DNA from: Pseudomonadota bacterium
GTDB lineage: Bacteria; Pseudomonadota; Alphaproteobacteria; UBA9655
DNA length: 7,572 nucleotides
Reading direction: 5' to 3'
Assembly (NCBI GenBank): GCA_021809225.1
Contig: JAKBAL010000099.1
Span: 1 to 7,572, forward strand
Part shown: positions 1-5,924 of the stretch, piece after piece
How the letters are laid out: each line of letters begins with the position of its first letter
Position numbering within the stretch: the stretch's first letter is position 1
The notes under the pieces: model-generated
Database searches by the model: none
Told to the model about the DNA's origin: nothing
The model's input: only the letters and a program-made list of their open reading frames with translations
Position numbers and translations under genes: made by a program

Positions 1-886
1 TCGTCGCCTTTGACTGTTTGAGCAGATCTAATTCTTCATCCTTAAGATGAATGCAATGCCCAAAGATAGATTGATCCCCAACAAGTCCGAATCGATCATA
101 TACATCGAGATAATTTTTACTCCAAGGAAACTCCTTTTTTACTTCAATTACTTCATTTATATTTTCATCTAAATGAGTTTGTATATACACATCTGGATGT
201 TGCTTCTTTAATTCGCCACAAAGCTCAAGCATTTCTTCCGAACATGAGAGTGCAAACCTGGGCGAGATACAGAAGCTCAATCTGTTTTTGTTATGCCATT
301 TCTCTATTAATCTCGTTGCATTCTCATAATTTTTTTCTGTTGACAGTCTAAGATTATCTGGTCCATCCACATTCATTATTATGTTACCCGTGATAAAACG
401 CATATTCCTTTTATTTAATTCTTCAAATAAAATATCCGTCGCTTCATAAAAAAGGGGGCCATATGCACACGCAGTTGTTGTTCCATTGAGCACCATCTGA
501 TCTAGAAAGAAATTTAAATCTGCTCTTGCATTCTCCTTATCTGCATAAGTACTTTCTCGAGGAAAAACATAATTATTTAGCCACTCTAAAAGTTTTTCAC
601 CATAAGCTGCAACAATACCACTTTGTGCTGCATGAATATGAGTATCAATAAATCCCGGTGTGATAATCTTGCCCGTATAATCTGTAATGCTAATATTATT
701 TATTTTATCGTGCAACTCCGCGTAACTGCCAACTTGACTAATTTTTCCATCTTCAACTACCAATAACCCGTCCTCAATATAGATATATTGATCATTTGAA
801 TCACTTTTTTTCACAGGTAAGTTTTTCAAGGTAGCCGTTTCTTTAAATGAAAAAATCGACCCTCGATAAGCATTTCGTAGCTTCAT
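1..886 (-). CDS. guaD: Guanine deaminase, C-terminus beyond the window edge
   Basis: Cytosolic zinc amidohydrolase that converts guanine to xanthine and ammonia in purine salvage or catabolism. The 295 residues visible are the N-terminal two thirds of a protein usually 430-450 long. Seen: the family N-terminus AYRGSI; PGFIDTHIH with metal ligands His83 and His85; Gln88; YGEKLLEWLNNYVFPRE; SPRFALSCSEE, where Arg210-Phe211 match the guanine-contacting pair of human GDA; THLDEN with His238 and Glu241; YLDVYDRFGL; and GHCIHL with His277. The last metal ligand, an Asp, should lie past the left edge. The ATG at 886 is chosen because AAGGAAGG precedes it and the family N-terminus follows directly. 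It starts 3 bases after the MFS gene stops, so translational coupling is likely. A small difference is IIMN where many homologues have VMMD. Guanine deaminase is much more likely than another amidohydrolase. Confidence 0.9.
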   Translation of the reverse strand, partial: MKLRNAYRGSIFSFKETATLKNLPVKKSDSNDQYIYIEDGLLVVEDGKISQVGSYAELHDKINNISITDYTGKIITPGFIDTHIHAAQSGIVAAYGEKLLEWLNNYVFPRESTYADKENARADLNFFLDQMVLNGTTTACAYGPLFYEATDILFEELNKRNMRFITGNIIMNVDGPDNLRLSTEKNYENATRLIEKWHNKNRLSFCISPRFALSCSEEMLELCGELKKQHPDVYIQTHLDENINEVIEVKKEFPWSKNYLDVYDRFGLVGDQSIFGHCIHLKDEELDLLKQSKAT

Positions 887-889
887 AAT

Positions 890-2086
890 TCAACCTTCCT
901 TTTTATCTGATTGGGGTTCTTTAATAAAAAATAAAACTAGTATAGAAATCATAATGAATGTGGGCAAAACCCACAAAGAGGTATAAAATACCTTTGATGT
1001 TGTAAAGATGTAGGGTATGAACAGTGCCAGGCTATAGAATAAAAACACGCCCGTGTTGGCAACACTTAATGCTACTCCCTTCACTTGTGGCGGAAAAATT
1101 TCGTTTAAGATGGTAAAAAATAGCATCGATCCTGATAGGGTTAGTCCAATAAAGAAGGATAAGGTGTGAGCTAAGGCAAGAGATTCAAAGTTAAATTTGG
1201 GTAAATAAATTCCTGCGAGTAAAAACATGACGCCTAACACCAATGACACATGTATCACCATTGTTCTTGAGTTAAGTACGTTTGAAATATAACCTAGCAG
1301 AGGCGTGCCAATGCCAATCCCCAGAAAAATGGCGGCCCCGATAGTCATCGTACTAGATTGACTGACAGCATAATACTGTTGAATTTGCATATACCAAAAT
1401 GATGCGTAAGAAAGCAACACTCCGAATGAAGTTGATACGGCTATCGTACAAAGCCACAGCTGCGAGTTTGAACAAACGACTTTTAGCGATTTTAGTAAAT
1501 GACTTGTAAGGTCTGTTTTTATCTCAGGAGGATTTTTAATAAAGAAAAGACTCAAAACAAATAAAGAAAACCCAAAATACGATAAATATAAATAAAGAGA
1601 GCTCCACGAATTATCTGCTAGTGCTATTGAAAAAATATAGTGTAGTACTCCAGATAATATACAGGAAATCGTTTGGGTTAATCCAAACAAGATTGGAAAA
1701 AATTTCGGCTTAAACCACTGGCCAATTAATACACCCGCTGCAACAAAGGCAAAAGAGCCGCCAATTCCTTGAATAAGGTTTGCTAATGAAAAAAGTACTA
1801 AATTCGTTGAAAAAACAATTAAAAGATTTCCAATGGCAAGTATTAAAATACCCGCACTAACAACAAATTTAGCGCGATACTTGTCGAGTAAATAGCCTGC
1901 TGGAATTTGCATGACTGCAAAGCCTACAATAAACATTGTGACCGCTATGGTTGCCTGAATGACGGTTGTATGTAGGGAGTTTTTTATAGCGGGTGAGAAT
2001 ACAGAAGCCGCAGTATTTAATGAAAATGAGTAAACAACATAAAGAGTAACCACAAACCACGCAATTAATCCGTTAATTGTTCTCAC
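890..2086 (-). CDS. MFS transporter, possibly purine-related by context
   Basis: A 398-residue inner-membrane carrier of the major facilitator superfamily with about 12 hydrophobic segments in two halves and a hydrophilic central loop near residues 184-205. The loop between TM2 and TM3 has a motif-A-like GYLLDKYRAK (64-73), and NLIQGIGG (103-110) sits at the motif-B position with Asn where Arg is common. The start is GTG at 2086, supported by AAAGGAT about 8 bases upstream and by hydrophobic sequence from residue 6. The length is normal and there is no frameshift. The gene lies 65 bp after mdh and 3 bp before guaD on the same strand. Sitting beside guanine deaminase suggests uptake or efflux of a purine or related compound, but that is inference: the sequence does not reveal the substrate, and the usual nucleobase carriers belong to other families. 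No convincing promoter was found in the gap after mdh, so it may be read from the mdh promoter. Confidence 0.85.
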   Translation of the reverse strand: MRTINGLIAWFVVTLYVVYSFSLNTAASVFSPAIKNSLHTTVIQATIAVTMFIVGFAVMQIPAGYLLDKYRAKFVVSAGILILAIGNLLIVFSTNLVLFSLANLIQGIGGSFAFVAAGVLIGQWFKPKFFPILFGLTQTISCILSGVLHYIFSIALADNSWSSLYLYLSYFGFSLFVLSLFFIKNPPEIKTDLTSHLLKSLKVVCSNSQLWLCTIAVSTSFGVLLSYASFWYMQIQQYYAVSQSSTMTIGAAIFLGIGIGTPLLGYISNVLNSRTMVIHVSLVLGVMFLLAGIYLPKFNFESLALAHTLSFFIGLTLSGSMLFFTILNEIFPPQVKGVALSVANTGVFLFYSLALFIPYIFTTSKVFYTSLWVLPTFIMISILVLFFIKEPQSDKKEG

Positions 2087-2151
2087 GAGATAAATCCTTT
2101 TTTGAGTTTTTCTTTCATTTTATATGTTTTTTACAAACGTTACATACTGAA

Positions 2152-3093
2152 CTATTCAATGGCCTTTATCATTTCACGTACCTTTGCGAGAGATTCATCA
2201 AACATCTTTTTCTCGTCTGGCGTGAGATCGATTTCAACGATTTTTTCAGCCCCGCTAGCTCCAAGGATAACAGGAACACCAAAATAGATATCTTTAATCC
2301 CGTACTCTCCATTGAGCCAGACGGCACAAGGCAGCATTCGTTTGGTATCTTTCAAATAGATTTGCACGATAGCGACAGCTCCAGAGGCTGCTGCATAAAA
2401 GGATGTCTTTGTTTGGAGAAGATCAGCAATCTCTTTACCTCCTTCGCGTGTACGTTTAATAATTGCATCTAACCGTTCTTGGGTTATCTCTCCCCGTTTC
2501 AGCAAGCTCGGCAACATAACGCCTGCAATCGATGAACTATGAACTAAAGGAACAGTGATTTCTTTATGTCCCCCTATATTTCCTCCGACAACACTTTTAA
2601 CAGAAACCTTGAATTCTTTCGCCAAAAAATGAGTATAGCGAGAACAATCCAACACACCAGACATCCCAATTACACGATGATGGGGCAGTCCTGACTCTTT
2701 TTGAAACAACCATGTCATTGCATCAAGAGGATTGGTGACTACAATAACAAAAGCCTTGGGACAATATTTTTTTATGTTCTGAGCCACTTCACGGATAATT
2801 TTAGCGGTCCCCTGAAGAATATCTAACGGCGTCATCTCCGGCAATTGTCGAAGACCTGCTGTAACAATCACAACATCAGCATTCTCAATGTCGTGATAAT
2901 CATTTGTTCCAGTAACAGAAAGATCAATGCGCTCAATCGGCAATGCCTCTGAAATATCAAGGGCTTTTCCTTGCGGTAAGCCTGCAGTAATGTCAAAAAG
3001 AATGATATCGCCCAACTCTTTGAGGGCAATTAAATGAGCAATCGTTCCGCCAACGTTTCCTGCGCCGATGATAGCAATTTTGGGTCGAGACAT
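2152..3093 (-). CDS. mdh: Malate dehydrogenase family protein with altered substrate loop
   Basis: A 313-residue NAD-dependent 2-hydroxyacid dehydrogenase of the LDH-like MDH family, which normally interconverts malate and oxaloacetate in the TCA cycle. Seen: Rossmann motif GAGNVGG (10-16), Asp35 at the end of strand 2 (NAD rather than NADP), VTNPLDAM with Asn121, Asp149 and Arg152 in GVLDCSR, and His176 in GGHK, so the Asp/His proton relay and one substrate arginine remain. The mobile loop reads LRQLPEMTPLD (81-91), where alphaproteobacterial MDH has VPRKPGMSRDD. The specificity Arg is Gln83 and the catalytic Arg is Pro89. GGHGDDM has become GGHKEIT. Length and frame are intact. The start at 3093 has GGGAGGA 6 bases upstream. 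It is divergent from sodB and followed by the MFS gene. Family assignment is firm; activity on oxaloacetate is doubtful. The symbol reflects family only. Confidence 0.85.
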   Translation of the reverse strand: MSRPKIAIIGAGNVGGTIAHLIALKELGDIILFDITAGLPQGKALDISEALPIERIDLSVTGTNDYHDIENADVVIVTAGLRQLPEMTPLDILQGTAKIIREVAQNIKKYCPKAFVIVVTNPLDAMTWLFQKESGLPHHRVIGMSGVLDCSRYTHFLAKEFKVSVKSVVGGNIGGHKEITVPLVHSSSIAGVMLPSLLKRGEITQERLDAIIKRTREGGKEIADLLQTKTSFYAAASGAVAIVQIYLKDTKRMLPCAVWLNGEYGIKDIYFGVPVILGASGAEKIVEIDLTPDEKKMFDESLAKVREMIKAIE

Positions 3094-3129
3094 AGATTTT
3101 CCTCCCTGTGAATTATTTATATTTTAAAT

Positions 3130-3160
3130 ATTATAGGATCACCCCTTAAAGAAATGTTAA
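3130..3160 (-). promoter_or_regulatory. Predicted mdh promoter
   Basis: On the minus strand a perfect -10 box TATAAT (3135-3130) lies 36 bases before the mdh ATG. A TTAACA -35 candidate sits at 3160-3155, but the 19-base spacer is long. The -35 and spacer overlap an inverted repeat, which would be a natural operator position. Confidence 0.45.
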
Positions 3161-3170
3161 GGGTGACTCC
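3136..3170. repeat. Inverted repeat between mdh and sodB
   Basis: TCACCCCTTAA (3139-3149) and TTAAGGGTGA (3157-3166) are reverse complements apart from one extra C, with a 7-base loop. GGA and TCC outside can extend the stem past a bulged C. There is no T-run after it on the plus strand and sodB starts only 75 bp on, so it looks more like an operator or a 5' UTR hairpin than a terminator. It covers the spacer of the predicted mdh promoter and lies upstream of sodB, so it could influence both genes. The regulator is unknown. Confidence 0.5.
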
Positions 3171-3245
3171 TCGGGAACTTATTTCTTTCCAAACCATTAA
3201 AAAGCTACTAGACTTTTAAAAACTTTATAAAAAAGGATCGCTATT

Positions 3246-3857
3246 ATGGCTTTTGAACTTCCTCCTCTTCCCTATAACGAAGATGCACTAGAGCCCCACA
3301 TTTCGGCACGGACCCTTAGCTTTCATTATGGAAAGCATCATTTGGCCTATGTCACCAATTTAAACAACCTCATTCAAGGAACAGAACTTGAAAAAAAATC
3401 CTTAGAGGAAATCATTCATCTCACTGCCAATAAGGCTGACAAGGTGGGCATTTTTAACAATGCGGCTCAGGTGTGGAATCATACCTTTTACTGGCATTCT
3501 ATGCGCTCACAAGGAGGAGGAGAACCTCAAGGGAGCTTGGGTGCAAAAATCAAAGAAGACTTTGGAAGTTTTGACGAATTCGCAAAACTTTTCAAACAAG
3601 CAGGCGTTGGTCAATTTGGCAGTGGTTGGGCGTGGCTTGTTTTGGATAAAGACAGCACTCTAAAAGTAACGAAAACGCCAAATGCCGACCTTCCTATGGT
3701 TCATGGCGAGCGCGCCCTTCTCACCTGTGATGTGTGGGAGCACGCTTACTATTTGGATTATCAAAATCGTCGCCCTGATTATGTGGACATCTTTCTCAAA
3801 AATCTTGCCAACTGGGAGTTTGCTCAAAAGAATTTTGAGAAAGAACAGAAAGTCTAA
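3246..3857 (+). CDS. sodB: Iron superoxide dismutase
   Basis: Complete 203-residue Fe/Mn-family superoxide dismutase, converting superoxide to oxygen and hydrogen peroxide. Metal ligands are His27 (SFHYGKHH), His79 ([10 protein letters not shown]), Asp162 and His166 ([11 protein letters not shown]). Iron preference is shown by Gln75 in NNAAQVWNH, the position of the FeSOD active-site glutamine, and by Ala147 where MnSOD carries its glutamine. No signal peptide, so it should be cytoplasmic. The start at 3246 follows AAAAAGGA with about 9 bases spacing and begins with the family N-terminus AFELPPLPY. The gene diverges from mdh across 152 bp that includes an inverted repeat. I did not find a convincing sigma-70 promoter of its own. 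A likely terminator follows within 10 bases of the stop, so it is probably monocistronic. Nothing is unusual in length or key residues. Confidence 0.97.
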   Translation: MAFELPPLPYNEDALEPHISARTLSFHYGKHHLAYVTNLNNLIQGTELEKKSLEEIIHLTANKADKVGIFNNAAQVWNHTFYWHSMRSQGGGEPQGSLGAKIKEDFGSFDEFAKLFKQAGVGQFGSGWAWLVLDKDSTLKVTKTPNADLPMVHGERALLTCDVWEHAYYLDYQNRRPDYVDIFLKNLANWEFAQKNFEKEQKV

Positions 3858-3862
3858 AGAGG

Positions 3863-3888
3863 GCGGACTCAGCGATTGTCCGTATTTT
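3863..3888 (+). terminator. Probable sodB terminator
   Basis: GCGGAC (3863-3868) pairs with GTCCGT (3878-3883) through one G-U pair, with a 9-base loop, followed by ATTTTCC. It starts 6 bases after the sodB stop. The stem is short and the T-tract interrupted, so efficiency may be modest. Confidence 0.45.
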
Positions 3889-3892
3889 CCTA

Positions 3893-3920
3893 TTGACGGA
3901 AGAGGCCGTATCGCTATGAT
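3893..3920 (+). promoter_or_regulatory. tRNA-Leu promoter
   Basis: TTGACG (3893-3898) and TATGAT (3915-3920) are separated by 16 bases, and the expected transcription start falls about 5 bases before the tRNA. An inverted repeat, GAGGCCGTATC (3902-3912) with GATACGCCTC (3918-3927) and one bulged C, overlaps the spacer, the -10 and the start region. It may be incidental or may affect promoter opening. Confidence 0.75.
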
Positions 3921-3931
3921 ACGCCTCACAA

Positions 3932-4018
3932 GCCCCTGTGGCGGAATTGGTAGACGCGGCAGACTCAAAATCTGTTATTCGAGAGGATGTGGGAGTTCGA
4001 CTCTCCCCGGGGGCACCA
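3932..4018 (+). tRNA. tRNA-Leu (anticodon CAA)
   Basis: Class II tRNA of 87 nt with encoded CCA. The acceptor GCCCCTG pairs with CGGGGGC, discriminator A. The D arm contains GGCGGAATTGGTAGACGC, typical of bacterial leucine tRNAs. The anticodon stem GCAGA/TCTGT encloses loop CTCAAAA, giving CAA at 3966-3968, which reads UUG. There is a 15-nt variable arm, and the T arm is GGGAG-TTCGACT-CTCCC. It is preceded by its own promoter and followed by a gap holding a transposase fragment. Confidence 0.97.
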
Positions 4019-4058
4019 TCCATTAACGCGCGTGATGCTATGACATGCTTCTGTTTAA

Positions 4059-4178
4059 TCAGGAGGAAGTCGAGCCAAGAAAAAGAAAGACACCACCATC
4101 GTTATGGATAATGCAGCTTTTCATGAGTCTGCGAAAACTAAAGAGCTCAACCCTCACCTGCCCACTCACTTTTCATAA
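4059..4178 (+). pseudogene. IS630-type transposase fragment
   Basis: One reading frame between stops at 4056-4058 and 4176-4178 encodes DTTIVMDNAAFHESAKTKEL from 4089. This is the hallmark block of IS630-family DDE transposases around the second catalytic Asp (MDNAAFH). Nothing recognisable of the N-terminal DNA-binding part or the first Asp lies upstream, and the usual LPPYSPDLNPIE block downstream is absent: the frame ends with NPHLPTHFS. It has no start codon or ribosome binding site for a functional product. It is a decayed remnant of a mobile element in the gap after tRNA-Leu. No terminal inverted repeats of the original element could be identified. Confidence 0.7.
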
Positions 4179-4213
4179 GAGCCACTTTTTTAGAAAATCA
4201 ATCTAACCATAGG

Positions 4214-4363
4214 AATCATACATTTTTGTAGGGGAAGCAATCCTTTGTTGAACTCTGGGTTGCCACGACCCTCTCGTCACGGCGAAGCCTTAGGTGTAGT
4301 AGGCCCGGGTCGAGCCTTCCATGACGCTGGTAGGAATGTATTATCTTAGTAGGGAATCCCTAC
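4214..4363. repeat. Imperfect palindromic intergenic element
   Basis: A nested set of inverted repeats with no coding potential seen. The outer pair is AATCATACATT (4214-4224) with AATGTATTAT (4335-4344), one mismatch. Inside are a small hairpin GGGTTG-CCA-CGACCC (4257-4271) and a larger imperfect one opening with CGTCA (4276-4280) and closing with TGACG (4322-4326), whose inner part contains AGGCCCGGGTC. Just outside the outer pair is a 6-bp stem GTAGGG/CCCTAC (4349-4363). The pattern GAAGCAATCC, then GGGTTGCCACG, then ATGACG resembles dispersed REP-like repeats I recall from proteobacterial genomes, so further copies elsewhere in the chromosome are expected. With the transposase fragment it accounts for most of the 4019-4454 gap; 4364-4454 shows nothing clear. 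Confidence 0.5.
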
Positions 4364-4454
4364 AGCAGAATGGCAGAAAAAATGAGTTTGAAGAAAAGGC
4401 CAGATTTCACCTTCATTTACATCACACCATAACGCGTTCCGCGCGACGGCGGGA

Positions 4455-4530
4455 TGGTGCCCCCTACGGGATTTGAACCCGTGTTACCGCCGTGAGAGGG
4501 CGATGTCCTAGGCCACTAGACGAAGGGGAC
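4455..4530 (-). tRNA. tRNA-Glu (anticodon CTC)
   Basis: A 76-nt tRNA with encoded CCA. The acceptor GTCCCCT pairs with AGGGGGC, the D arm begins TTCGTCTAGTGGCC, and the anticodon stem TCGCC/GGCGG encloses loop CTCTCAC, giving CTC at 4496-4494, which reads GAG. The T arm ends in GGGTTTGAATCCCG. Base pair 2-71 is a U-G wobble and the discriminator is A, where the glutamate tRNAs I recall end GGGGACGCCA with U2-A71. The 3' strand GGGGGCACCA is identical to that of the neighbouring tRNA-Leu. Confidence 0.97.
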
Positions 4531-4539
4531 TTAACTTGC

Positions 4540-4568
4540 CTTTTACCTGAACTCTTCCCATGAATCAA
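4540..4568 (-). promoter_or_regulatory. Predicted tRNA-Glu promoter
   Basis: On the minus strand TTGATT (4568-4563) and TAAAAG (4545-4540) are 17 bases apart. Each matches the sigma-70 consensus at 4 of 6 positions, and a start about 7 bases downstream would fall just before the tRNA at 4530. Position supports it more than sequence quality. Confidence 0.4.
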
Positions 4569-4596
4569 GACTCTTCAAGAATCCTTTCATAAAAAA

Positions 4597-4625
4597 TTAA
4601 CCTTTCCCAGTTATCTCTTTATAAA
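4597..4625 (+). promoter_or_regulatory. Predicted promoter of the cysteine-rich small gene
   Basis: TTAACC (4597-4602) and TATAAA (4620-4625) are separated by 17 bases. The expected start near 4632 leaves a short leader before AAGGAG (4640-4645) and the ATG at 4655. This argues that the small open frame is a real gene. Confidence 0.5.
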
Positions 4626-4654
4626 GAAGCCAACTTTTTAAGGAGAAGACGCCC

Positions 4655-4912
4655 ATGAAACTTCTCAGCGTTAGCATTATCATCATAACGTGTGCTTTTA
4701 CCTTATCCGTGAAAGCAGAAACCCTTTCTTCTTGTCAAAGTTCATGTTTTGCCGCCAAGCAAAGTTGCAATTCTGATAAATCACACACCTTTAACAACTG
4801 TGCTCATGATTTATTTTCTTGTAAAGCGAGCTGTAGGAGCGGTAAACCCCAAAAAGTCTATGGAAACTACCGTCTTAATATTGGCTTCCATCCTATTTTG
4901 CGCTTGAACTAG
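4655..4912 (+). CDS. Small secreted protein with six symmetric cysteines
   Basis: An 85-residue protein I do not recognise. Residues 1-21 look like a Sec signal peptide: Lys2, a hydrophobic core LLSVSIIIITCAFTLSV, and VKA before a likely cleavage at 21/22. The mature part is about 64 residues. Its cysteines (27, 31, 38, 49, 56, 60) follow C-x3-C-x6-C-x10-C-x6-C-x3-C, a mirror-symmetric pattern suited to a helical hairpin with three stacked disulfides. A further Cys13 lies in the signal peptide. The tail (61-85) is basic and ends without cysteines. The start is supported by AAGGAG 9 bases upstream and a plausible promoter. The stop overlaps the convergent DMT gene's end by 20 bp. A periplasmic or secreted location is inferred; function is unknown. 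Confidence 0.65.
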   Translation: MKLLSVSIIIITCAFTLSVKAETLSSCQSSCFAAKQSCNSDKSHTFNNCAHDLFSCKASCRSGKPQKVYGNYRLNIGFHPILRLN

Positions 4913-5789
4913 TAGTTTCAAGACGGGTCAATCCATAGGTAGCACCGATGATCATAAGACTCCCAAAAAGAGTCCAAAGAGTAGGCAATTCTTGAAAGAA
5001 GAGATATCCCACCGGAATGGCAAAACAGAGACGGGTGTACTCAAAAGGAGCGAGGTATGAAGGACTGGCATATCTCAATGCCGTGACGGAGCAATACTGA
5101 GAAAAGACCCCAAGGGCTCCAATAGCCATCAAAGCCATCAAGTCTTGGGGTTCAGGCGTTTTCCAGATTCCCAGTACCAAAAGCCCTGCAATAAAGGTTG
5201 TTGCTGTATTAGCGTAAAGCATAATGGTCAGCGTGCTCTCTGTACGCGAAAGAAGTTTTACACAAATAATAGAAAAAGCCGCAAAAAGATTTGCTAATAA
5301 TTCCACCCAAACCCCTATGCTAATGGGCATCTCATGGGGGCGGACCATTACAATAACACCCAAATACCCAAAGAAAATGAGGGCCCATCGAGAGGGGGAT
5401 ACAACGTCTTTTAAAAGTGCCATGGAAAGAATCGTTGTAAACAAGGGACCTGTCATACCAATAGAAGTTGCGAGGGCAAGAGGTAATGTTCGATAGGCAT
5501 AGTAGGTACATCCCATCGCAGCTCCAACACAAAGAACGCGCGTCATATGCAAAATTGGCCGTGAAGTACTAAATCCTTTAAAACCTGCTTGAAAAATAAA
5601 TGGACTAAAGAAAGCAAGCCCAAAGAAATACCGCATAAAAAGGACCATGAGACTATCAACGTCTGGTGAAAGAGTTTTTGCAAAAGCCATAGCAGAGCTA
5701 AAGCTAAGTGCCCACAGTAACATAAACGCTGCGCCTACAAGCTTGGGTGAAAATGCCTCTGTAAGCGTTGTGATTCGACTTTCACTCAT
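4893..5789 (-). CDS. DMT-superfamily (EamA) transporter
   Basis: A 298-residue inner-membrane carrier with about ten hydrophobic segments in two EamA halves, roughly residues 17-149 and 158-288. The first half carries the family pattern: RYFFGLAFFSP (53-63), MGCTYYAYRTLPLALATSIGMT spread over 92-113, GPLFTTILSMALLKDVVSPSRW (114-135), and GVIVMVRP (144-151). Length is normal for the family. The ATG at 5789 has AAAGGAA 6 bases upstream and a promoter candidate beyond that. Substrate cannot be read from the sequence. Relatives in rickettsial bacteria include S-adenosylmethionine importers, so metabolite uptake from a host is one possibility; amino-acid or metabolite export is another. Its 3' end overlaps the convergent cysteine-rich gene by 20 bp, with a short inverted repeat CTTGAA/TTCAAG there but no T-run. 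Confidence 0.85.
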   Translation of the reverse strand: MSESRITTLTEAFSPKLVGAAFMLLWALSFSSAMAFAKTLSPDVDSLMVLFMRYFFGLAFFSPFIFQAGFKGFSTSRPILHMTRVLCVGAAMGCTYYAYRTLPLALATSIGMTGPLFTTILSMALLKDVVSPSRWALIFFGYLGVIVMVRPHEMPISIGVWVELLANLFAAFSIICVKLLSRTESTLTIMLYANTATTFIAGLLVLGIWKTPEPQDLMALMAIGALGVFSQYCSVTALRYASPSYLAPFEYTRLCFAIPVGYLFFQELPTLWTLFGSLMIIGATYGLTRLETTSSSAK

Positions 5790-5811
5790 CTAAATTCCTT
5801 TCTATTTTATT

Positions 5812-5839
5812 TATATAGGAAGGAATCAAAAAATCGCAA
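5812..5839 (-). promoter_or_regulatory. Predicted DMT gene promoter
   Basis: On the minus strand TTGCGA (5839-5834) precedes TATATA (5817-5812) by 16 bases, or the overlapping TATAAA (5815-5810) by 18. The start would lie some 15-20 bases before the ATG at 5789, just ahead of the ribosome binding site. Confidence 0.45.
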
Positions 5840-5924
5840 TCTTTTGGGAAAATTAGTAGAACGGTCATAAAACAACACGTCATAATCATCTCCCCGGTCG
5901 CGTCATCCCGGAATTTAAAAAATC

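Larger units (their letters stand above)
4009..4464. repeat. 13-bp inverted repeat formed by two tRNA 3' ends
   Basis: GGGGGCACCATCC occurs at 4009-4021 (end of tRNA-Leu) and, in reverse orientation, at 4464-4452 (end of tRNA-Glu). Ten bases are tRNA acceptor plus CCA; the last three lie outside the tRNAs. The pair frames the non-coding segment with the transposase remnant and the palindromic element. Part of the match follows from G-rich acceptors and CCA being common. Confidence 0.7.

Noticed and set aside
2087..2151. Possible promoter before the MFS gene (TTGTAA and TATAAA present)
   Set aside because: The two boxes are only about 6 bases apart and no alternative pairing with 16-18 spacing was found.
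2077..2472. Plus-strand open frame of 131 codons
   Set aside because: It runs antisense through mdh, whose frame has clear family motifs. It has no recognisable domain.
3171..3245. sodB promoter candidates (TACTAG, TATAAA)
   Set aside because: TATAAA lies too close to the ribosome binding site, and no acceptable -35 box stands at the right distance from either.
3660..4023. Open frames on both strands across the end of sodB and tRNA-Leu
   Set aside because: They translate the sodB tail and the tRNA itself. The minus-strand peptide with GESRTPTSSRITDFESAA is the usual false product of antisense tRNA-Leu.
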